This document shows positions 51,101 to 56,108 of a DNA stretch of 64,000 bases, one piece after another. The position numbers were made by a program, and so were the translations under genes. The stretch is from Streptomyces sp. 2131.1 (GTDB lineage: Bacteria > Actinomycetota > Actinomycetes > Streptomycetales > Streptomycetaceae): positions 6,312,001 through 6,376,000 of the forward strand of contig NZ_FNSY01000001.1 in the NCBI RefSeq assembly GCF_900105515.1, written 5' to 3'. Position 1 is the stretch's first letter; each line of letters begins with the position of its first letter. The notes under the pieces were generated by a model that saw nothing but the letters and a program-made list of their open reading frames with translations, was not told the DNA's origin and made no database searches.

Positions 51101-52381
51101 GCCGCCCGTCTCCGCACCGGCCCGCGGCTCGCCCACCACCACATGGCAGTTCGTCCCGCCCATGCCGAACGAGCTGACCCCCGCGATCAGCGGAGCCTCC
51201 TCGCGCGGCCACGGCCCCTCCTCCGTCCGGACCCGCAGGCCCAGCTCCGTCAGGGGGATCGCCGGGTTCGGGCGCTCGAAGTTGAGGCTCGCCGGGAGCC
51301 TGCGCCGGGAAACGGACAGGGCGGTCTTCAGCAGGCCCACCAGGCCGGCCGCGCCCTCCAGATGGCCCACGTTGGTCTTCGCCGAGCCCACCTGGAGCGG
51401 TGCCCCGGACGGGCGGTCCGTGCCGAGGGCAGCACCGAGCGCGGCCGCCTCCACCGGGTCGCCAACAGGCGTACCCGTGCCGTGCAGTTCGACGTACTGG
51501 ACCGCGTCGGCCGTGACACCCGCTCGCGCGTACGCCTCGCGGAGCACCGCCTCCTGCGCGGCCCGGTCCGGGACCGTCAGGCCCTCGGAGGCGCCGTCGT
51601 TGTTGACCGCGCTGCCCAGGATCACGCAGTGCACCCGGTCGCCGTCCGCGCGGGCCCGGTCCAGGGGCTTCAGGACGACCGCGACGCCGCCCTCTCCGCG
51701 TACGTAGCCGTTGGCCCGGGCGTCGAACGTGAAGCAGCGCCCGTCCGGCGACAGGGCGCCGAACTTCGCGCTGTCCGCGCTGCTGCCGGGGGAGAGGATG
51801 AGGTTGGCGCCGCCGACGATCGCGAGGTCCGACTCCCCGGCGCGCAGGCTCTCGCAGGCCAGGTGCACCGCGACCAGCGACGAGGACTGCGCCGAGTCCA
51901 CGGTGAGACTCGGACCGGTCAGGCCGAGGACGTACGACAGCCGGTTGGCGAGGATGCCGCGGTGCAGCCCGGTCACGGAGTAGCGGTCGGCGCCCGCCTC
52001 GCCCCGGCGGTGGTGGAGGGCCGCGTAGTCGTCCCAGATGGCACCGGCGTATACGGCGGTCCGGCTGCCGGCCAGCGTGCCCGGGACGATGCCCGCCTCC
52101 TCCAGCGCCTCCCAGCCCAGTTCGAGGAGCAGCCGCTGCTGCGGGTCCATCGCGGCCGCCTCGCGGGGCGGGACGGAGAAGAAGCCGGCGTCGAACCGGT
52201 CCACCTCGTCGAGGAAGCCCCCGCGGGCCGGGGCACCGGCGGCCCCGCGGTCCGCAGGTGCCTCCCCGACGGCGTCCCCGCCGCGGCTGAGCAGGTCCCA
52301 GAACGCGGCGGGACCGGCCGCCCCGGGGAGGCGGCAGGCGAGACCGATGACGGCGATAGGTGCCAAGTGGGCGCTACGCAT
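33791..52381 (-). CDS. type I PKS, KSQ loading module and modules 1-3
   Basis: A giant protein of 6196 residues. Order: KSQ-AT-ACP loading module, then three modules each with KS-AT-DH-KR-ACP. All four ATs carry GHSIG and HAFH, the malonyl signature. The N-terminus starts directly with the KS and has no docking coil, as expected for the first enzyme of the assembly line; the C-terminus (about 6100-6196) has a helical, acidic docking tail (ARIDELEAAF...DDELFQLIDGQLG). ATG at 52381 is preferred, with GGGAG about 13 nt upstream; an in-frame GTG at 52435 would add 18 residues. The gene lies 84 nt after the alpha/beta hydrolase. Expected output: an acetyl starter extended to a conjugated triene acyl chain (octa-2,4,6-trienoyl) passed to PKS2. 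Confidence 0.96.
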   Translation of the reverse strand: MRSAHLAPIAVIGLACRLPGAAGPAAFWDLLSRGGDAVGEAPADRGAAGAPARGGFLDEVDRFDAGFFSVPPREAAAMDPQQRLLLELGWEALEEAGIVPGTLAGSRTAVYAGAIWDDYAALHHRRGEAGADRYSVTGLHRGILANRLSYVLGLTGPSLTVDSAQSSSLVAVHLACESLRAGESDLAIVGGANLILSPGSSADSAKFGALSPDGRCFTFDARANGYVRGEGGVAVVLKPLDRARADGDRVHCVILGSAVNNDGASEGLTVPDRAAQEAVLREAYARAGVTADAVQYVELHGTGTPVGDPVEAAALGAALGTDRPSGAPLQVGSAKTNVGHLEGAAGLVGLLKTALSVSRRRLPASLNFERPNPAIPLTELGLRVRTEEGPWPREEAPLIAGVSSFGMGGTNCHVVVGEPRAGAETGGGAEAGAVPASGADAGPDAREATGVVATGAGTQAGTERKAGTETKAGTETKAHAAVASDVRPLPWLLSARDGGALRGQAARLRDHLAGTAPSPLDTAYSLAATRTLFDERAVAIAADRDGLLRALDALAEGRDDPALVRGRAEAHPPLTAFLFTGQGSQRAGMGRELYAAYPEYAAAFDEVCAAFAPHLDRPLAELVLAPEGAAPLDETRYTQPALFAVETALFRLVEHLGLRPDRLAGHSIGELTAAHVSGVLSLDDAARLVAARGRLMQELPVGGAMAALEATEEEVAPLLTGRVSLAAVNGPRSVVVSGDEPDVLRVKDAFAARDRRTRRLAVSHAFHSPLMDPALDAFRRVAADITYGAPRIPLVSNVTGRIATPEELTSPDYWTRHIRDAVRFHDGLRTLRDEGVRVFVELGPDAVLTAMAGETLGEGDPAPLSVLRRGRPEPETLVAALAGAQVRGARVDWADALADRGGRSVPLPTYAFQRERHWLDGPLEAPEIPVPAAPREAAPDAKPDADLLDLVLTQVAIVLGHVTGEAVDPGHAFKDLGFDSLAGVELRDRLQTATGLSLPSALVYNHPTPEAVVRLLRDRLDGPSDSAAHARPGASGVHADEPIAIVGMACRYPGGVASPEDLWRVVSEGTDAIGPFPTDRGWDLDALYDPDPDRPGTAYVREGGFLYGAGEFDAGLFGISPREAAAMDPQQRLLLTTAWEAFERAGIAPDSLRGSAAGVFVGATAQDYGPRLHEPAEGLDGYLLTGGTASVASGRIAYTFGLEGPAVTVDTACSSSLVALHLATQALRRGECDLALAGGVTVMPTPGMFLEFSRQRGLAADARCKAFAASADGTAWAEGVGLLLVERLSDARRNGHRVLAVVRGSAVNQDGASNGLTAPNGPSQERVIRQALAQAGLGTADVDAMEAHGTGTRLGDPIEADALLATYGQDRPAEQPLLLGSLKSNIGHTQAAAGVGGIIKMVEAMRHGVLPRTLHVDEPSPHVDWESGAVRLLIEDTPWPERERPRRAAVSSFGISGTNAHIILEQGQAPHESESESETDPVALWPLSAQDPDALREQGARLRAYVEEHPEAEPGRIASSLHRGRAALEHRGVVLADDREQALDALAALAAGEDHPALVRGTAAPTSRIAFLFTGQGSQRPEMGRTLYATHPVFASALDEAFDVLDPHLERPLRDVMFAPAGTADAALLDETRYTQPALFALETALHRLLAHHGVTPDYVTGHSIGELTAAHVAGILTLSDAALLITTRARLMQSAPAGGAMTAVEATEEQIQPYLNEHVALAAVNSPTSLVISGDADAVRHTARTLKEQGHRIHPLTVSHAFHSHHMDPILDAFREVAGTVTYHPPRTPLITVGDPATPDHWVDQIRTTVRHHDNLANLADRNITTYLELGPDASLTTHTPHATPLLRKNSDENRTYRTALAATHAHGTPLDLGGRGHAALPTYPFRTTRYWRLPSRVTAGPESLGLVAAEHPFLGASGELAEQGGWVFTGRLSPNMHPWLADHEILGHALLPGTAFVDLALAAGEAVDAPRVAELTLEAPLVLPAEGSLPLQLAVGPADADGHRILSVHTRPDPAADWTRHATGTLAPSSAAPSAAPDTAWPPAHADALDVEALYARLERLGYGYGPAFRAVRAAWSDGDDLFAEIALPGEPDEQAARFPLHPALLDAALHPLVGREEAREDGGLPVPFAWSGVELFATGATALRARWSSGRLTVTDPAGNPVLSAESLTLLPVDAAALGAPAGRTPAPHRIDWTPVPRHASPRAHAVHVDALTDLAPDAPVPDVVAVSVPQGRAAAAHTLALVWEWLNADRFGDARLLLLTRGAQAVAEGDSVPDPWSAAAWGLVRSAQSEHPGRFALADVDEDAPDLGRLAEATRDEPQLAVRGGGLSAPRITRGGAIDAPEPRDYGHRTVLITGGTGGLGRLVSRHLVERHGARHLLLVSRSGEEAQGARELARELADAGAEVRFAAVDASSREELAGVLESIPADHPLGAVFHLSGALDDITVEGLTPDRLEAVLRAKADAAAHLHELTADDDLSDFVLFSSVVGVTGNAGQANYAAANAYLDALAHHRRAHGLPAASLAWGLWDQPDGMSGTLGVTELARWSRSGLGPLSVTDGLALLDAALAGEDPAPVLVRFDTPALRARAEHGALPSVLRGLVRPPRPRASAATAGNSEAGTWAQQTSALPEDERRAAVTDLVRATVATVLGHTGPAALDDSRAFRDLGFDSLAGVDLRNRLATATGLRISTTAVFDHPTPRSLAAHLLTLLPGGTTRSPAPVTGARPVGQDDPVVIVGMACRYPGGVASPDDLWDLVASGRDAIGGFPTDRGWDLAGLYDPDPDHLGTSYAREGGFLYEAGEFDAEFFGMSPREALAADPQQRLLLETAWETFERAGIDPGSVRGSRTGVFAGVMYNDYGSRLAKAPRDLEGYLLTGNTSSVISGRVAYTFGLEGPAVTVDTACSSSLVALHLAAQALRQGECDLALAGGVTVMARPDTFVEFSRQRGLSPDGRCKSFSASADGTGWSEGVGLLLVERLSDARRNGHRVLAVVRGSAVNQDGASNGLTAPNGPSQERVIRQALAGAGLRASEVDAVEAHGTGTRLGDPIEAQALLATYGQDRPAEQPLLLGSLKSNIGHSQAAAGVGGIIKMVEAMRHGVLPRTLHADEPSPHIDWESGAVSLLTNEADWPERDRPRRAAVSSFGISGTNAHVILEQGPDPQEPEPDESTVALWPLSAHSPAALREQAARLAAFVRENPAPAEAIGRTLATGRAALEHRGVVLADDRGQALDALAALAAGEDHPALVRGTAAPTPRIAYLFTGQGSQRPQMGHTLYTAYPVFAAALDEVFDALDPHLEQPLRDVMFASAGTADAALLDETRYTQPALFALETALHRLLAHHGVTPDYVTGHSIGELTAAHVAGILTLPDAARLIATRARLMQSAPSGGAMTAVEATEEQIRPHLSAHVALAAVNSPTTLVISGDRQAVEDVTQTLKRQGHRVHPLTVSHAFHSHHMDPVLDAFRETARSLTYHPPRVPLITTGDPATPDHWVDQIRDTVRHHDNITALAGKNITTYLELGPDASLTTHTPHATPLLRKNQSERHTFETALATTYAHGTPLTTGGAGHTDLPTYPFRPTHYWLDAPATDALLAPAVELAGDGGLLFTGEVGTRSLPWLADHVMGGAALVPAALLIELALRAGEEADVPVVDELTLEAPLPLPDDGLMVTLQLAVGAPEETGRRSLGVHARSGEGQPWVRHASGWLAPADAEVVDPEAPWPPAGAERTDAAEVYERLAALGYGYGPAFRNLRDAWAVGDTLFAEVALPGELRDRAGDFALHPALLDAALHLLPLRGGGDELKLPFSWSGIRLHATGADALRVRLEPDGDGQAVSLSLTDAAGSPVASVGSVRLLPAPAVAAAHTDPLYEVEWTEPVARAGRAGDVRPGAEIVRIAPGLSAAEAAHHALALVQEWAARKEAAGSRLAVVTSGAVATRDGDEVTGLSAAAVWGLLRTAQSEHPGIFVVVDTDGSAASERALAAALEAEEPQLALREGRMLVPRLRRIHGGSPTPVAGPDGRGTVLLTGATGALGATIAERLITHHGVRHLLLAGRRGPAAPGAAELLTHLTGLGADVTLVACDTADRDATATLLAGVPAAHPLSAIVHAAGVLDDGVLEDLTPERLDSVLRPKADAALLLHELAGELGLDLSAFVLFSSVTGTTGTAGQANYAAANAYLDALAQHRHAQGLPATSLAWGLWDQSDGMGSRLGAADLARLARTGIAPLPAESALRLFDDALGSGRPVLVASRFATATLGEGGTPVPAPLRSLVPRRPRKAVNSIPSASGSTFAEQLGGLPAEEVERRLLELVRATTARVLGHTDAGAVPEARAFTDLGFDSLAAVDLRNRLGTATGLRLPTTLVFDHPTPQALAALLRDELGVAGPAPVPAAATTRTTVTDDPIAIVSMACRFPGGVATPEELWRLVSEEADAVSGFPADRGWDLDRLYDPDASRPGTSYAREGGFLHTAADFDPEFFGMSPREALTTDPQQRLLLETAWEAFERAGIDPAGLRGSRTGVFAGVMYNDYGARLHQSPNAPGEVEGYLVSGSAGSVASGRVAYTFGLEGPAVTVDTACSSSLVALHLAAQALRQGECDLALAGGVTVMAGPATFVEFSRQRGLSADGRCKPFAEAADGTGWGEGVGLLLVERLSDARRHGHEVLAVLRGSAVNQDGASNGLTAPNGPSQQRVIREALDRAGLAARDVDAVEAHGTGTKLGDPIEAQALLAVYGQDRPDGQPLLLGSVKSNIGHTQAAAGVAGVIKTVLSMRHGTLPRSLHIDRPTPHVDWAQGGVALLTETTPWPERERPRRAAVSSFGISGTNAHVILEAPADAGAPRADAQRSPGAPAAGGHAFATALRPVPWLVSGHTPGALRARAAQLADVLDRSPHPDPADVSAALAAGPGAFEHRVPFVAAGREEARRALASIASGETPLVVAAERVRTAFLFTGQGSQRAGAGRELYAEHDAFAAAFDAACGALDPLIGRSLREIVFADAGTPQAALLDETRYTQPALFALETALFRLLEHFGVRPDALLGHSIGSVAAAHAAGVLSLADAATLVAARGRLMQELPAGGAMLAVALDEDAVTRLLSGLEDRAGIAALNGPRATVVSGEAGAVDEIAARARESGARTHRLGVSHAFHSPLMEPMLAEFREVLSGLAFRPPRLPVISDLTGAAVAPDELASPDYWVRHAREAVRFGDGVGTLRELGIGAFVELGPDAVLATMAADTLPDAVSLPLLRRDRSELRTLPEALGALHAAGGTVGRAVYGVRDARRPVELPTYPFQRERYWLDRPAAPAGTTRVEQAGLGTADHPLLGAAVELAGDAGTVHTGLLSTATHPWLADHAVLGVVVLPGAALLELALYAGREAGTPVLDELTLSDPLLIPETGSVRVQVSVGAPGVDGRRPVTVHSRAADAEGEPWTPHASGVLAADAGARPGPLTGAWPPAGAEPVEVGDAYAGLAALGYAYGPAFQGLRAAWRDEEDGTWFAEVAVDVEEAGGRLLAPALIDAALHPLALAGPGPSGGLPVPFSWNGVRVHGPGTGAARVRLSPAGPDTTALLLADESGAPVLSVDALVVREADPARFARARRGDGGLYRVQWAARSVPAGGAAAVGYDEALRIAEAQGRFAGDALLGEEPRSLAALAGVLRDWVADDRFGGARLVVTTRRGVAVEDGDPVSGLDRSSWWGLVRTAQTEHPGRFVLVDTDGADVSGGVRDAALSTGEPQLALREGAVLVPRLARVPLPVEGRTELPGTVLVTGATGALGRLVAERLVTRHGVRRLLLTGRRGPDAPGAGELVAHLTGLGAEVTLTACDLGDRAALSELLDSVPDAHPLSAVVHAAGVTADATLEALTAEAFTAVLRPKADAALLLHELTVERGIEPVAFVLFSSVAGIIGNAGQANYAAANTYLDALAHHRHALGLPAASLAWGLWEQSGGLGDALGPADLARIARTGIAPLTTGEGLDLFDAALASGLPGLVPARLDVSSLRRLGDPDRVPPLLRSLVGLPERRPVTVSGADGHAPWVRKLAEAAEEERPRLVLDLVRAAVAETLGHPPNRPVPADRGLLDLGFDSLTAVELRNRLGAETGLRLPTTLLFDRPTATALAAHLHAELTDRLPGGPASALARIDELEAAFDGAALDTEARERVAARLASLQARLTAAGEPPVTTTDIPAVPRLDQASDDELFQLIDGQLGSE
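39196..44190 (-). other. PKS module 2: KS-AT(malonyl)-DH-KR-ACP
   Basis: Residues about 2731-4395 of PKS1. KS Cys near 2903; AT GHSIGE near 3350 and HAFH near 3447; DH HVMGGAALVP near 3620 with HPALLDAALH; KR TGATGALG near 4024, LDD near 4108 and Tyr near 4166; ACP Ser near 4335 (LGFDSL). All catalytic residues are present; expected product is an alpha,beta-alkene, probably E because the KR is B-type. Confidence 0.9.
41652..42742. repeat. AT2 segment near-identical to AT1
   Basis: About 1091 bp of the module 2 acyltransferase and flanking linkers is closely matched by 46719-47809 in module 1, with equal length and long identical runs, for example around the GHSIGE motif and the DETRYTQPALFALE region. 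It suggests an intragenic duplication or conversion event separate from the AT4/AT5 pair. Confidence 0.8.
44191..49269 (-). other. PKS module 1: KS-AT(malonyl)-DH-KR-ACP
   Basis: Residues about 1039-2730 of PKS1. KS Cys near 1211 (TACSSS); AT GHSIGE near 1660 and HAFH near 1759; DH HEILGHALLP near 1946 and Asp in HPALLDAALH near 2108; KR TGGTGGLG near 2355, LDD near 2442 and Tyr near 2499; ACP Ser near 2670. All domains look functional. Confidence 0.9.
46719..47809. repeat. AT1 segment near-identical to AT2
   Basis: Partner of the 41652-42742 copy. Both encode malonyl-type ATs. Confidence 0.8.
49270..52381 (-). other. PKS loading module: KSQ-AT(malonyl)-ACP
   Basis: Residues 1-1038 of PKS1. 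The KS active site reads DSAQSSS near residue 163: the cysteine is replaced by glutamine, the KSQ signature of a decarboxylase that turns malonyl-ACP into an acetyl starter. The KS histidines (HGTGT, NVGHLEG) are kept. AT GHSIGE near 665 and HAFH near 762 select malonyl. ACP LGFDSL with Ser near 978. The KS-AT linker contains a small tandem repeat. Confidence 0.93.
50951..51022. repeat. 18-bp tandem repeat in the loading-module linker
   Basis: Four head-to-tail copies of an 18-bp unit (CTTCGTCTCCGTACCGGC and variants; units at 50951, 50969, 50987 and 51005) encode a repeated K-A-G-T-E-T type hexapeptide between the KSQ and AT domains. The first two copies are identical, the third has one change and the fourth is degenerate. 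The frame is kept, so copy-number change would only alter linker length. Confidence 0.9.
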
Positions 52382-52465
52382 GATCTGTGACGTACTCCCT
52401 CGTCGAGGACGACCCGGCGGAGCCACCACCTTCACCGGCCGCGCTAACGGCGGCCTTTGCGCGTT

Positions 52466-53380
52466 CTAAATCGCCCCCGACCCTCCCGCGTGCAGCCCGC
52501 GCCTCAGCGCGGTCAGGTGCTCCAGCGCGACGCGGTGCGGCTCGTCGCCGTCCGCCTCCGGGCCGTCCGCCCAGCCGCCGAACGCGTGGTACGCGCCGGG
52601 GAAGTTGTGCACCTCCACCGGCACCCCCGCCCGCGCCAGGCGCAGCCCGTACAACAGGCCCTCGTCGCGCAGCGGATCGAGCCCCGCCGTCGAGATGTAC
52701 GCCGGGGGCAGCCCGCGCAGGTCCGCCGCGCGCGCCGGAGCGGCGTGCGCGGGGAGTTCGGCCAGGCCGCCGAGGTACAGCTCCCAGCTCTCCTGCGCCA
52801 GACGGCGGTTCCAGATCGGCGTGTCCGTGAACCCGGCCATCGAGTCCGTCTCCAGCCGGTCGTCCAGCACCGGGGTGCTCAGGTGCTGGAGGACGAGGGC
52901 CGGGCCGCCCCGGTCCCGGGCGAGCAGGGTCAGACCGGCGGCCAGGCAGCCCCCGGAACTGGCCCCCGCCACCGCAAGCCGGCCGGGGTCCGCGCCGATC
53001 TCCGCCGCGTTCCCGGCGGTCCACTCCAGCGCGGCCCAGCAGTCGTCGAGCCCCGCCGGGAACGGATCCTCCGGCGCCAGCCGGTAGGACACCGCCACGA
53101 CCACCGCCGACGCGAACACCGCCGCCTGGGCGGCCGAGTGGTGCACCGAGTCCACATTGCCGAGGACGAAACCCCCGCCGTGGATCCACACCACGGCGGG
53201 CAGCCCCGGCCCCGCCCCGGCCGGGCGGTAGACCCGCACTCGCACCCGGGGCGCCCCGGGCGCGCCCGGAATCCATCGCTCCGACACCTCGGCCCCCGGA
53301 ACCGCCGGGAGTTCACCCAGCGGCCGGGGGCCCGCACGGTGGTCGGCGACCGCGTCGGCCAGCCTTCCCGTCACCGGCAT
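52466..53380 (-). CDS. alpha/beta hydrolase, hormone-sensitive-lipase family
   Basis: A 304-residue family IV esterase-like hydrolase. The oxyanion motif HGGG (67-70), the nucleophile Ser141 in GASSG, Asp235 in GLDPLRDE and His265 in AYHAF form a complete catalytic set. It lies between the ferredoxin (2-nt gap, with GGAGG inside the ferredoxin end) and PKS1 (84 nt), so it is translationally tied to the cluster. Because the PKS has no thioesterase, this is the only candidate in the row for hydrolytic release of the chain; alternatively it may edit stalled chains or cleave an ester. HSL-family enzymes are not typical PKS thioesterases, so release is a hypothesis. Confidence 0.9.
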   Translation of the reverse strand: MPVTGRLADAVADHRAGPRPLGELPAVPGAEVSERWIPGAPGAPRVRVRVYRPAGAGPGLPAVVWIHGGGFVLGNVDSVHHSAAQAAVFASAVVVAVSYRLAPEDPFPAGLDDCWAALEWTAGNAAEIGADPGRLAVAGASSGGCLAAGLTLLARDRGGPALVLQHLSTPVLDDRLETDSMAGFTDTPIWNRRLAQESWELYLGGLAELPAHAAPARAADLRGLPPAYISTAGLDPLRDEGLLYGLRLARAGVPVEVHNFPGAYHAFGGWADGPEADGDEPHRVALEHLTALRRGLHAGGSGAI

Positions 53381-53382
53381 GA

Positions 53383-53577
53383 TCAGGCCTCCAGAGCGAT
53401 GGCCTGCGAGGGGCAGAGCGCCACGGTGTCCCGCAGCCTCGCCTCCTCGGCCGGACCGTCCACCCGGTCCTCCAGGACCAGGACCGTGCCCTCGTCGGAC
53501 TGGTCGAAGCGGTCGGGGGCGGACAGGACGCACTGCCCCGCGCCCAGACACCGCTGTGTATCGGCCTTGATGTGCAT
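53383..53577 (-). CDS. 3Fe-4S ferredoxin, P450 redox partner
   Basis: A 64-residue acidic ferredoxin with three cluster cysteines: Cys10 and Cys16 in CLGAGQC, and Cys55 in CPSQAI. The missing fourth cysteine is typical of the 3Fe-4S ferredoxins that feed bacterial P450s. It follows the P450 gene by 43 nt and precedes the hydrolase by 2 nt. The ATG at 53577 gives the family-typical MHIKAD start, with an AGAAGGGAACCGG leader. It probably serves both P450s of the locus; no ferredoxin reductase gene is present in the window. Confidence 0.93.
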   Translation of the reverse strand: MHIKADTQRCLGAGQCVLSAPDRFDQSDEGTVLVLEDRVDGPAEEARLRDTVALCPSQAIALEA

Positions 53578-53620
53578 GGCTTCCGGTTCCCTTCTGATCA
53601 TCACGTGGCGGCAGGCGTGC

Positions 53621-54844
53621 TCACCAGGTGACGGGCAGGCGCCAGATGCCCTGGACCCCGCCCGGTTCCTTGACCGGCAGCTGCCCCGAGGGTTCGGCGA
53701 GGCGCAGCCCCGGCAGCCGGCGGAAGAGTGTGGACAGCGCGATCTCCATCTCGGCCCGCGCCAGGTTCTGGCCGATGCACTGGTGGACGCCGTGCCCGAA
53801 CGAGATGTGGTGGCGCGCGCCGCGCCCCACGTCGAAGGCGTCGGCGGCCGGGAACGCCTCGTCGTCCCGGTTGGCCGAGGAGATGACGACGATCACCCCG
53901 TCACCCGCCTTCACCTGGTGCCCGCCCAGCTCCGTGTCGACCGTCGCGAACCGGGCGACCCCGTCGGCGATCGCCATGTACCGCAGCAGCTCCTCGACGG
54001 CGCCCGGCAGCAGCGTCTCGTCGGCGCGCAGGGCCGCCAGCTGCTCCGGGTTCTCCAGCAGGGTGAGCACACCGAGCGCTATGGCGCTGGCGGTGGTCTC
54101 GTGCCCGGCGACCAGGAGCAGCAGCGCGATGTCGACCAGGTCGCGCCGGTTCAGCGCGCCCGTGGACAGCTGCTCCGCGATCAGGGTGTCCAGCAGCCCG
54201 TCGCCGGGCTCCTGCTCCTTGCGACGGATCAGCCCGTCGAGGTACGAGGCGAGCTGCGCGAACGCGTCGGCGCTGTCCTCCAGGCTCGTCGTCCCGGTCA
54301 CCACCCGCCGCGACTGCTGCTCGAAGAAGGCGTGGTCGGTGTACGGCACGCCGAGCAGTTCGCAGATGACGACGGACGGCACCGGCAGGGCGAAGTCCGG
54401 GACGAGGTCGGCGACCGGGCCCTTGGCCTCGATCGCGTCGATCAGCTCGTCCACCAGCCGCTGGATGCCGGGCCGCAGTGCCTGCACCTTGCGGACGGTG
54501 AAGTTGGTGAGCAGCATGCGCCGCTGCACGGTGTGCTCCGGCGGGTCCATGCCGATGAAGTTGCGCACCTTGCGCGCCGACTCGAAACGCGGGGCGGTGG
54601 CCGGATAGTGCGGGTGGACCCGGTCGGAGGAGTACGTGGCCGCGTCGAGCAGGACCTGTCGCGCCTCCGCGTGCCCGCTCACCGCCCAGACCCGGCGCCC
54701 GTTGTACAGCTCCACCAGGGAGACGGGCCCCTGGTCGCGGTAGGCGTCGTAGCCGGCGGGCGGCTGGTAGGGGCAGCCGCGGGCCTGCGGGTAGGCGGGC
54801 AGTTCGCGTGCGTCGGCGGGTGCTGCGGTGCTGGTCTCGGTCAT
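53621..54844 (-). CDS. cytochrome P450 (CYP105-like), upstream flank of the PKS
   Basis: A 407-residue soluble P450 with I-helix AGHETT, K-helix EELLR, and haem loop FGHGVHQCIGQNLAR with Cys356. Its start overlaps the acyltransferase stop in an ATGA, and GGAGG of the preceding gene end serves as ribosome binding site. The ferredoxin gene follows. It is paralogous to the P450 at 17,848-19,062. Hydroxylation, epoxidation or ring formation on the triene-diketone is likely; the position cannot be predicted. Confidence 0.94.
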   Translation of the reverse strand: MTETSTAAPADARELPAYPQARGCPYQPPAGYDAYRDQGPVSLVELYNGRRVWAVSGHAEARQVLLDAATYSSDRVHPHYPATAPRFESARKVRNFIGMDPPEHTVQRRMLLTNFTVRKVQALRPGIQRLVDELIDAIEAKGPVADLVPDFALPVPSVVICELLGVPYTDHAFFEQQSRRVVTGTTSLEDSADAFAQLASYLDGLIRRKEQEPGDGLLDTLIAEQLSTGALNRRDLVDIALLLLVAGHETTASAIALGVLTLLENPEQLAALRADETLLPGAVEELLRYMAIADGVARFATVDTELGGHQVKAGDGVIVVISSANRDDEAFPAADAFDVGRGARHHISFGHGVHQCIGQNLARAEMEIALSTLFRRLPGLRLAEPSGQLPVKEPGGVQGIWRLPVTW

Positions 54845-56043
54845 TCCCCGGCCTCCAGGGCAGTGAGTGGGACGACGGCGGGCGCCGGGCCCGCCGGCTT
54901 CTGCGCGCGAGGAGCGCTGAACCGCCGTACGGCGGGCGCTTCGACCCAGCTGTACAGAGCCAATGCCAGGGCGAGGGCGGTCAGCAGAGCGGCGAGCAGC
55001 AGCGCGGCCGCCGCGGCGCCGGGCAGGTTCTCGTCGGCCACGAGCCACTTGTGGCCGTACGCCACCACCAGCCCGTGCACCATGTAGAACGCGAACGACA
55101 GCTCCCCGAGCCGCACCAGCACCCGCCCCCGGAAGGGCGAGGTGGTCTCCCGGACGTCGGCCTGCGCGGCGGCGACGACCAGCGGGGCCAGCCACAGGGC
55201 GCCGGTGCCGGCCACCCCGTACAGATACGGAACCGAGGAGTTGAGCACGTACCCGCCGACGGCGATCACGGCGGCGGGCAGCAGTCCGATACGGGGCAGC
55301 GCACCGGTCAGCACCAGCCGCGCGGCGATCATGCCGAGCACGAACTCGATCGCCCGGACCGGCGGGAAGAAGTAGACGGACCAGATCTGCTCGAAGGACA
55401 GCGAGCCGTCCGCGATGAACGGCAGCGGCGTCCCGGCCACCGTCCAGCTGCTGACGGCCGGCACCAGGACGGTGAGGGCGGCGAGAACCCCGGCGAGGGT
55501 CCACAGCCGACGGGCCGAAAGCCGCTCCAGGACCGGCAGCAGGAACGGGAACGCGAGGTAGAAGAACAGCTCGCACGAGAGCGACCAGCTGACGGCGTTC
55601 ATCGTGTTGGGGACCTGGATCTCCGGTATCCACGCCTGGACCAGGAAGAGGTTGGCCAGGACGCCCTTCGTGGTGAACATCTCGGAGGCCGCCGCCATCA
55701 GGAAGGCGGCGACGGCGAATGTGACCAGGTGGTTGGGGAAGATCTTCACCAGTCTGCGCCGCCAGACCCGGGGCGCGCCTTCCGCGGGCCGCGCCGACCA
55801 CGTCAGGACGAAACCGCTGAGCACGAAGAAGAACGTCACCCCGTAGAACCCGGCGTTGGCGAAACAGTCGCTCAGCGTGTCACCGAGTCCGCCACCGATG
55901 AACCGGGTCTGGAACGTGGTGTGGAAGGCGAAGACCAGCAGGGCCGCCAGGAAGCGCATCCCGGTGAGGGACGGCAGCCTGGCGGCCCGCGGCCGGTCCG
56001 GTGCGGACGGGGTGGCGGTGGATGGGACGGGTGAGCCTGGCAT
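54841..56043 (-). CDS. acyltransferase 3 family integral membrane protein
   Basis: A 400-residue protein with about ten hydrophobic segments, the conserved His of the first segment (FAFHTTF) and the WSLSCELFFYLAFP motif typical of acyltransferase 3 (OafA/NolL) membrane O-acyltransferases. Short and Pro-rich cytoplasmic N-terminus; ATG at 56043 with GGAGG about 11 nt upstream. Its stop overlaps the P450 start (ATGA), so it belongs to the cluster operon. It may O-acylate the polyketide (for instance after P450 hydroxylation) or a cell-surface glycan; the first would make it a tailoring enzyme. Confidence 0.88.
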   Translation of the reverse strand: MPGSPVPSTATPSAPDRPRAARLPSLTGMRFLAALLVFAFHTTFQTRFIGGGLGDTLSDCFANAGFYGVTFFFVLSGFVLTWSARPAEGAPRVWRRRLVKIFPNHLVTFAVAAFLMAAASEMFTTKGVLANLFLVQAWIPEIQVPNTMNAVSWSLSCELFFYLAFPFLLPVLERLSARRLWTLAGVLAALTVLVPAVSSWTVAGTPLPFIADGSLSFEQIWSVYFFPPVRAIEFVLGMIAARLVLTGALPRIGLLPAAVIAVGGYVLNSSVPYLYGVAGTGALWLAPLVVAAAQADVRETTSPFRGRVLVRLGELSFAFYMVHGLVVAYGHKWLVADENLPGAAAAALLLAALLTALALALALYSWVEAPAVRRFSAPRAQKPAGPAPAVVPLTALEAGE

Positions 56044-56108
56044 GGCTTATGACCTCCGGCTTGTCCGAAACTGGCCCGTCGAGGCTCGCAGTCACGTGTT
56101 GGCCGGTT

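Noticed and set aside
46745..52390. Plus-strand open frame of 1881 codons antisense to PKS1
   Set aside because: It is the high-GC shadow of the PKS reading frame: no domains, Arg/Gly/Pro-rich composition, and the minus strand shows complete conserved PKS motifs. The same applies to the long plus-strand frames at 22,621-26,889, 27,070-29,814, 35,774-42,115 and 42,299-45,772.
53621..55801. Extended frame upstream of the P450 start
   Set aside because: It overlaps the membrane acyltransferase in another frame; the ATGA junction at 54,844 with GGAGG upstream gives the normal P450 N-terminus.
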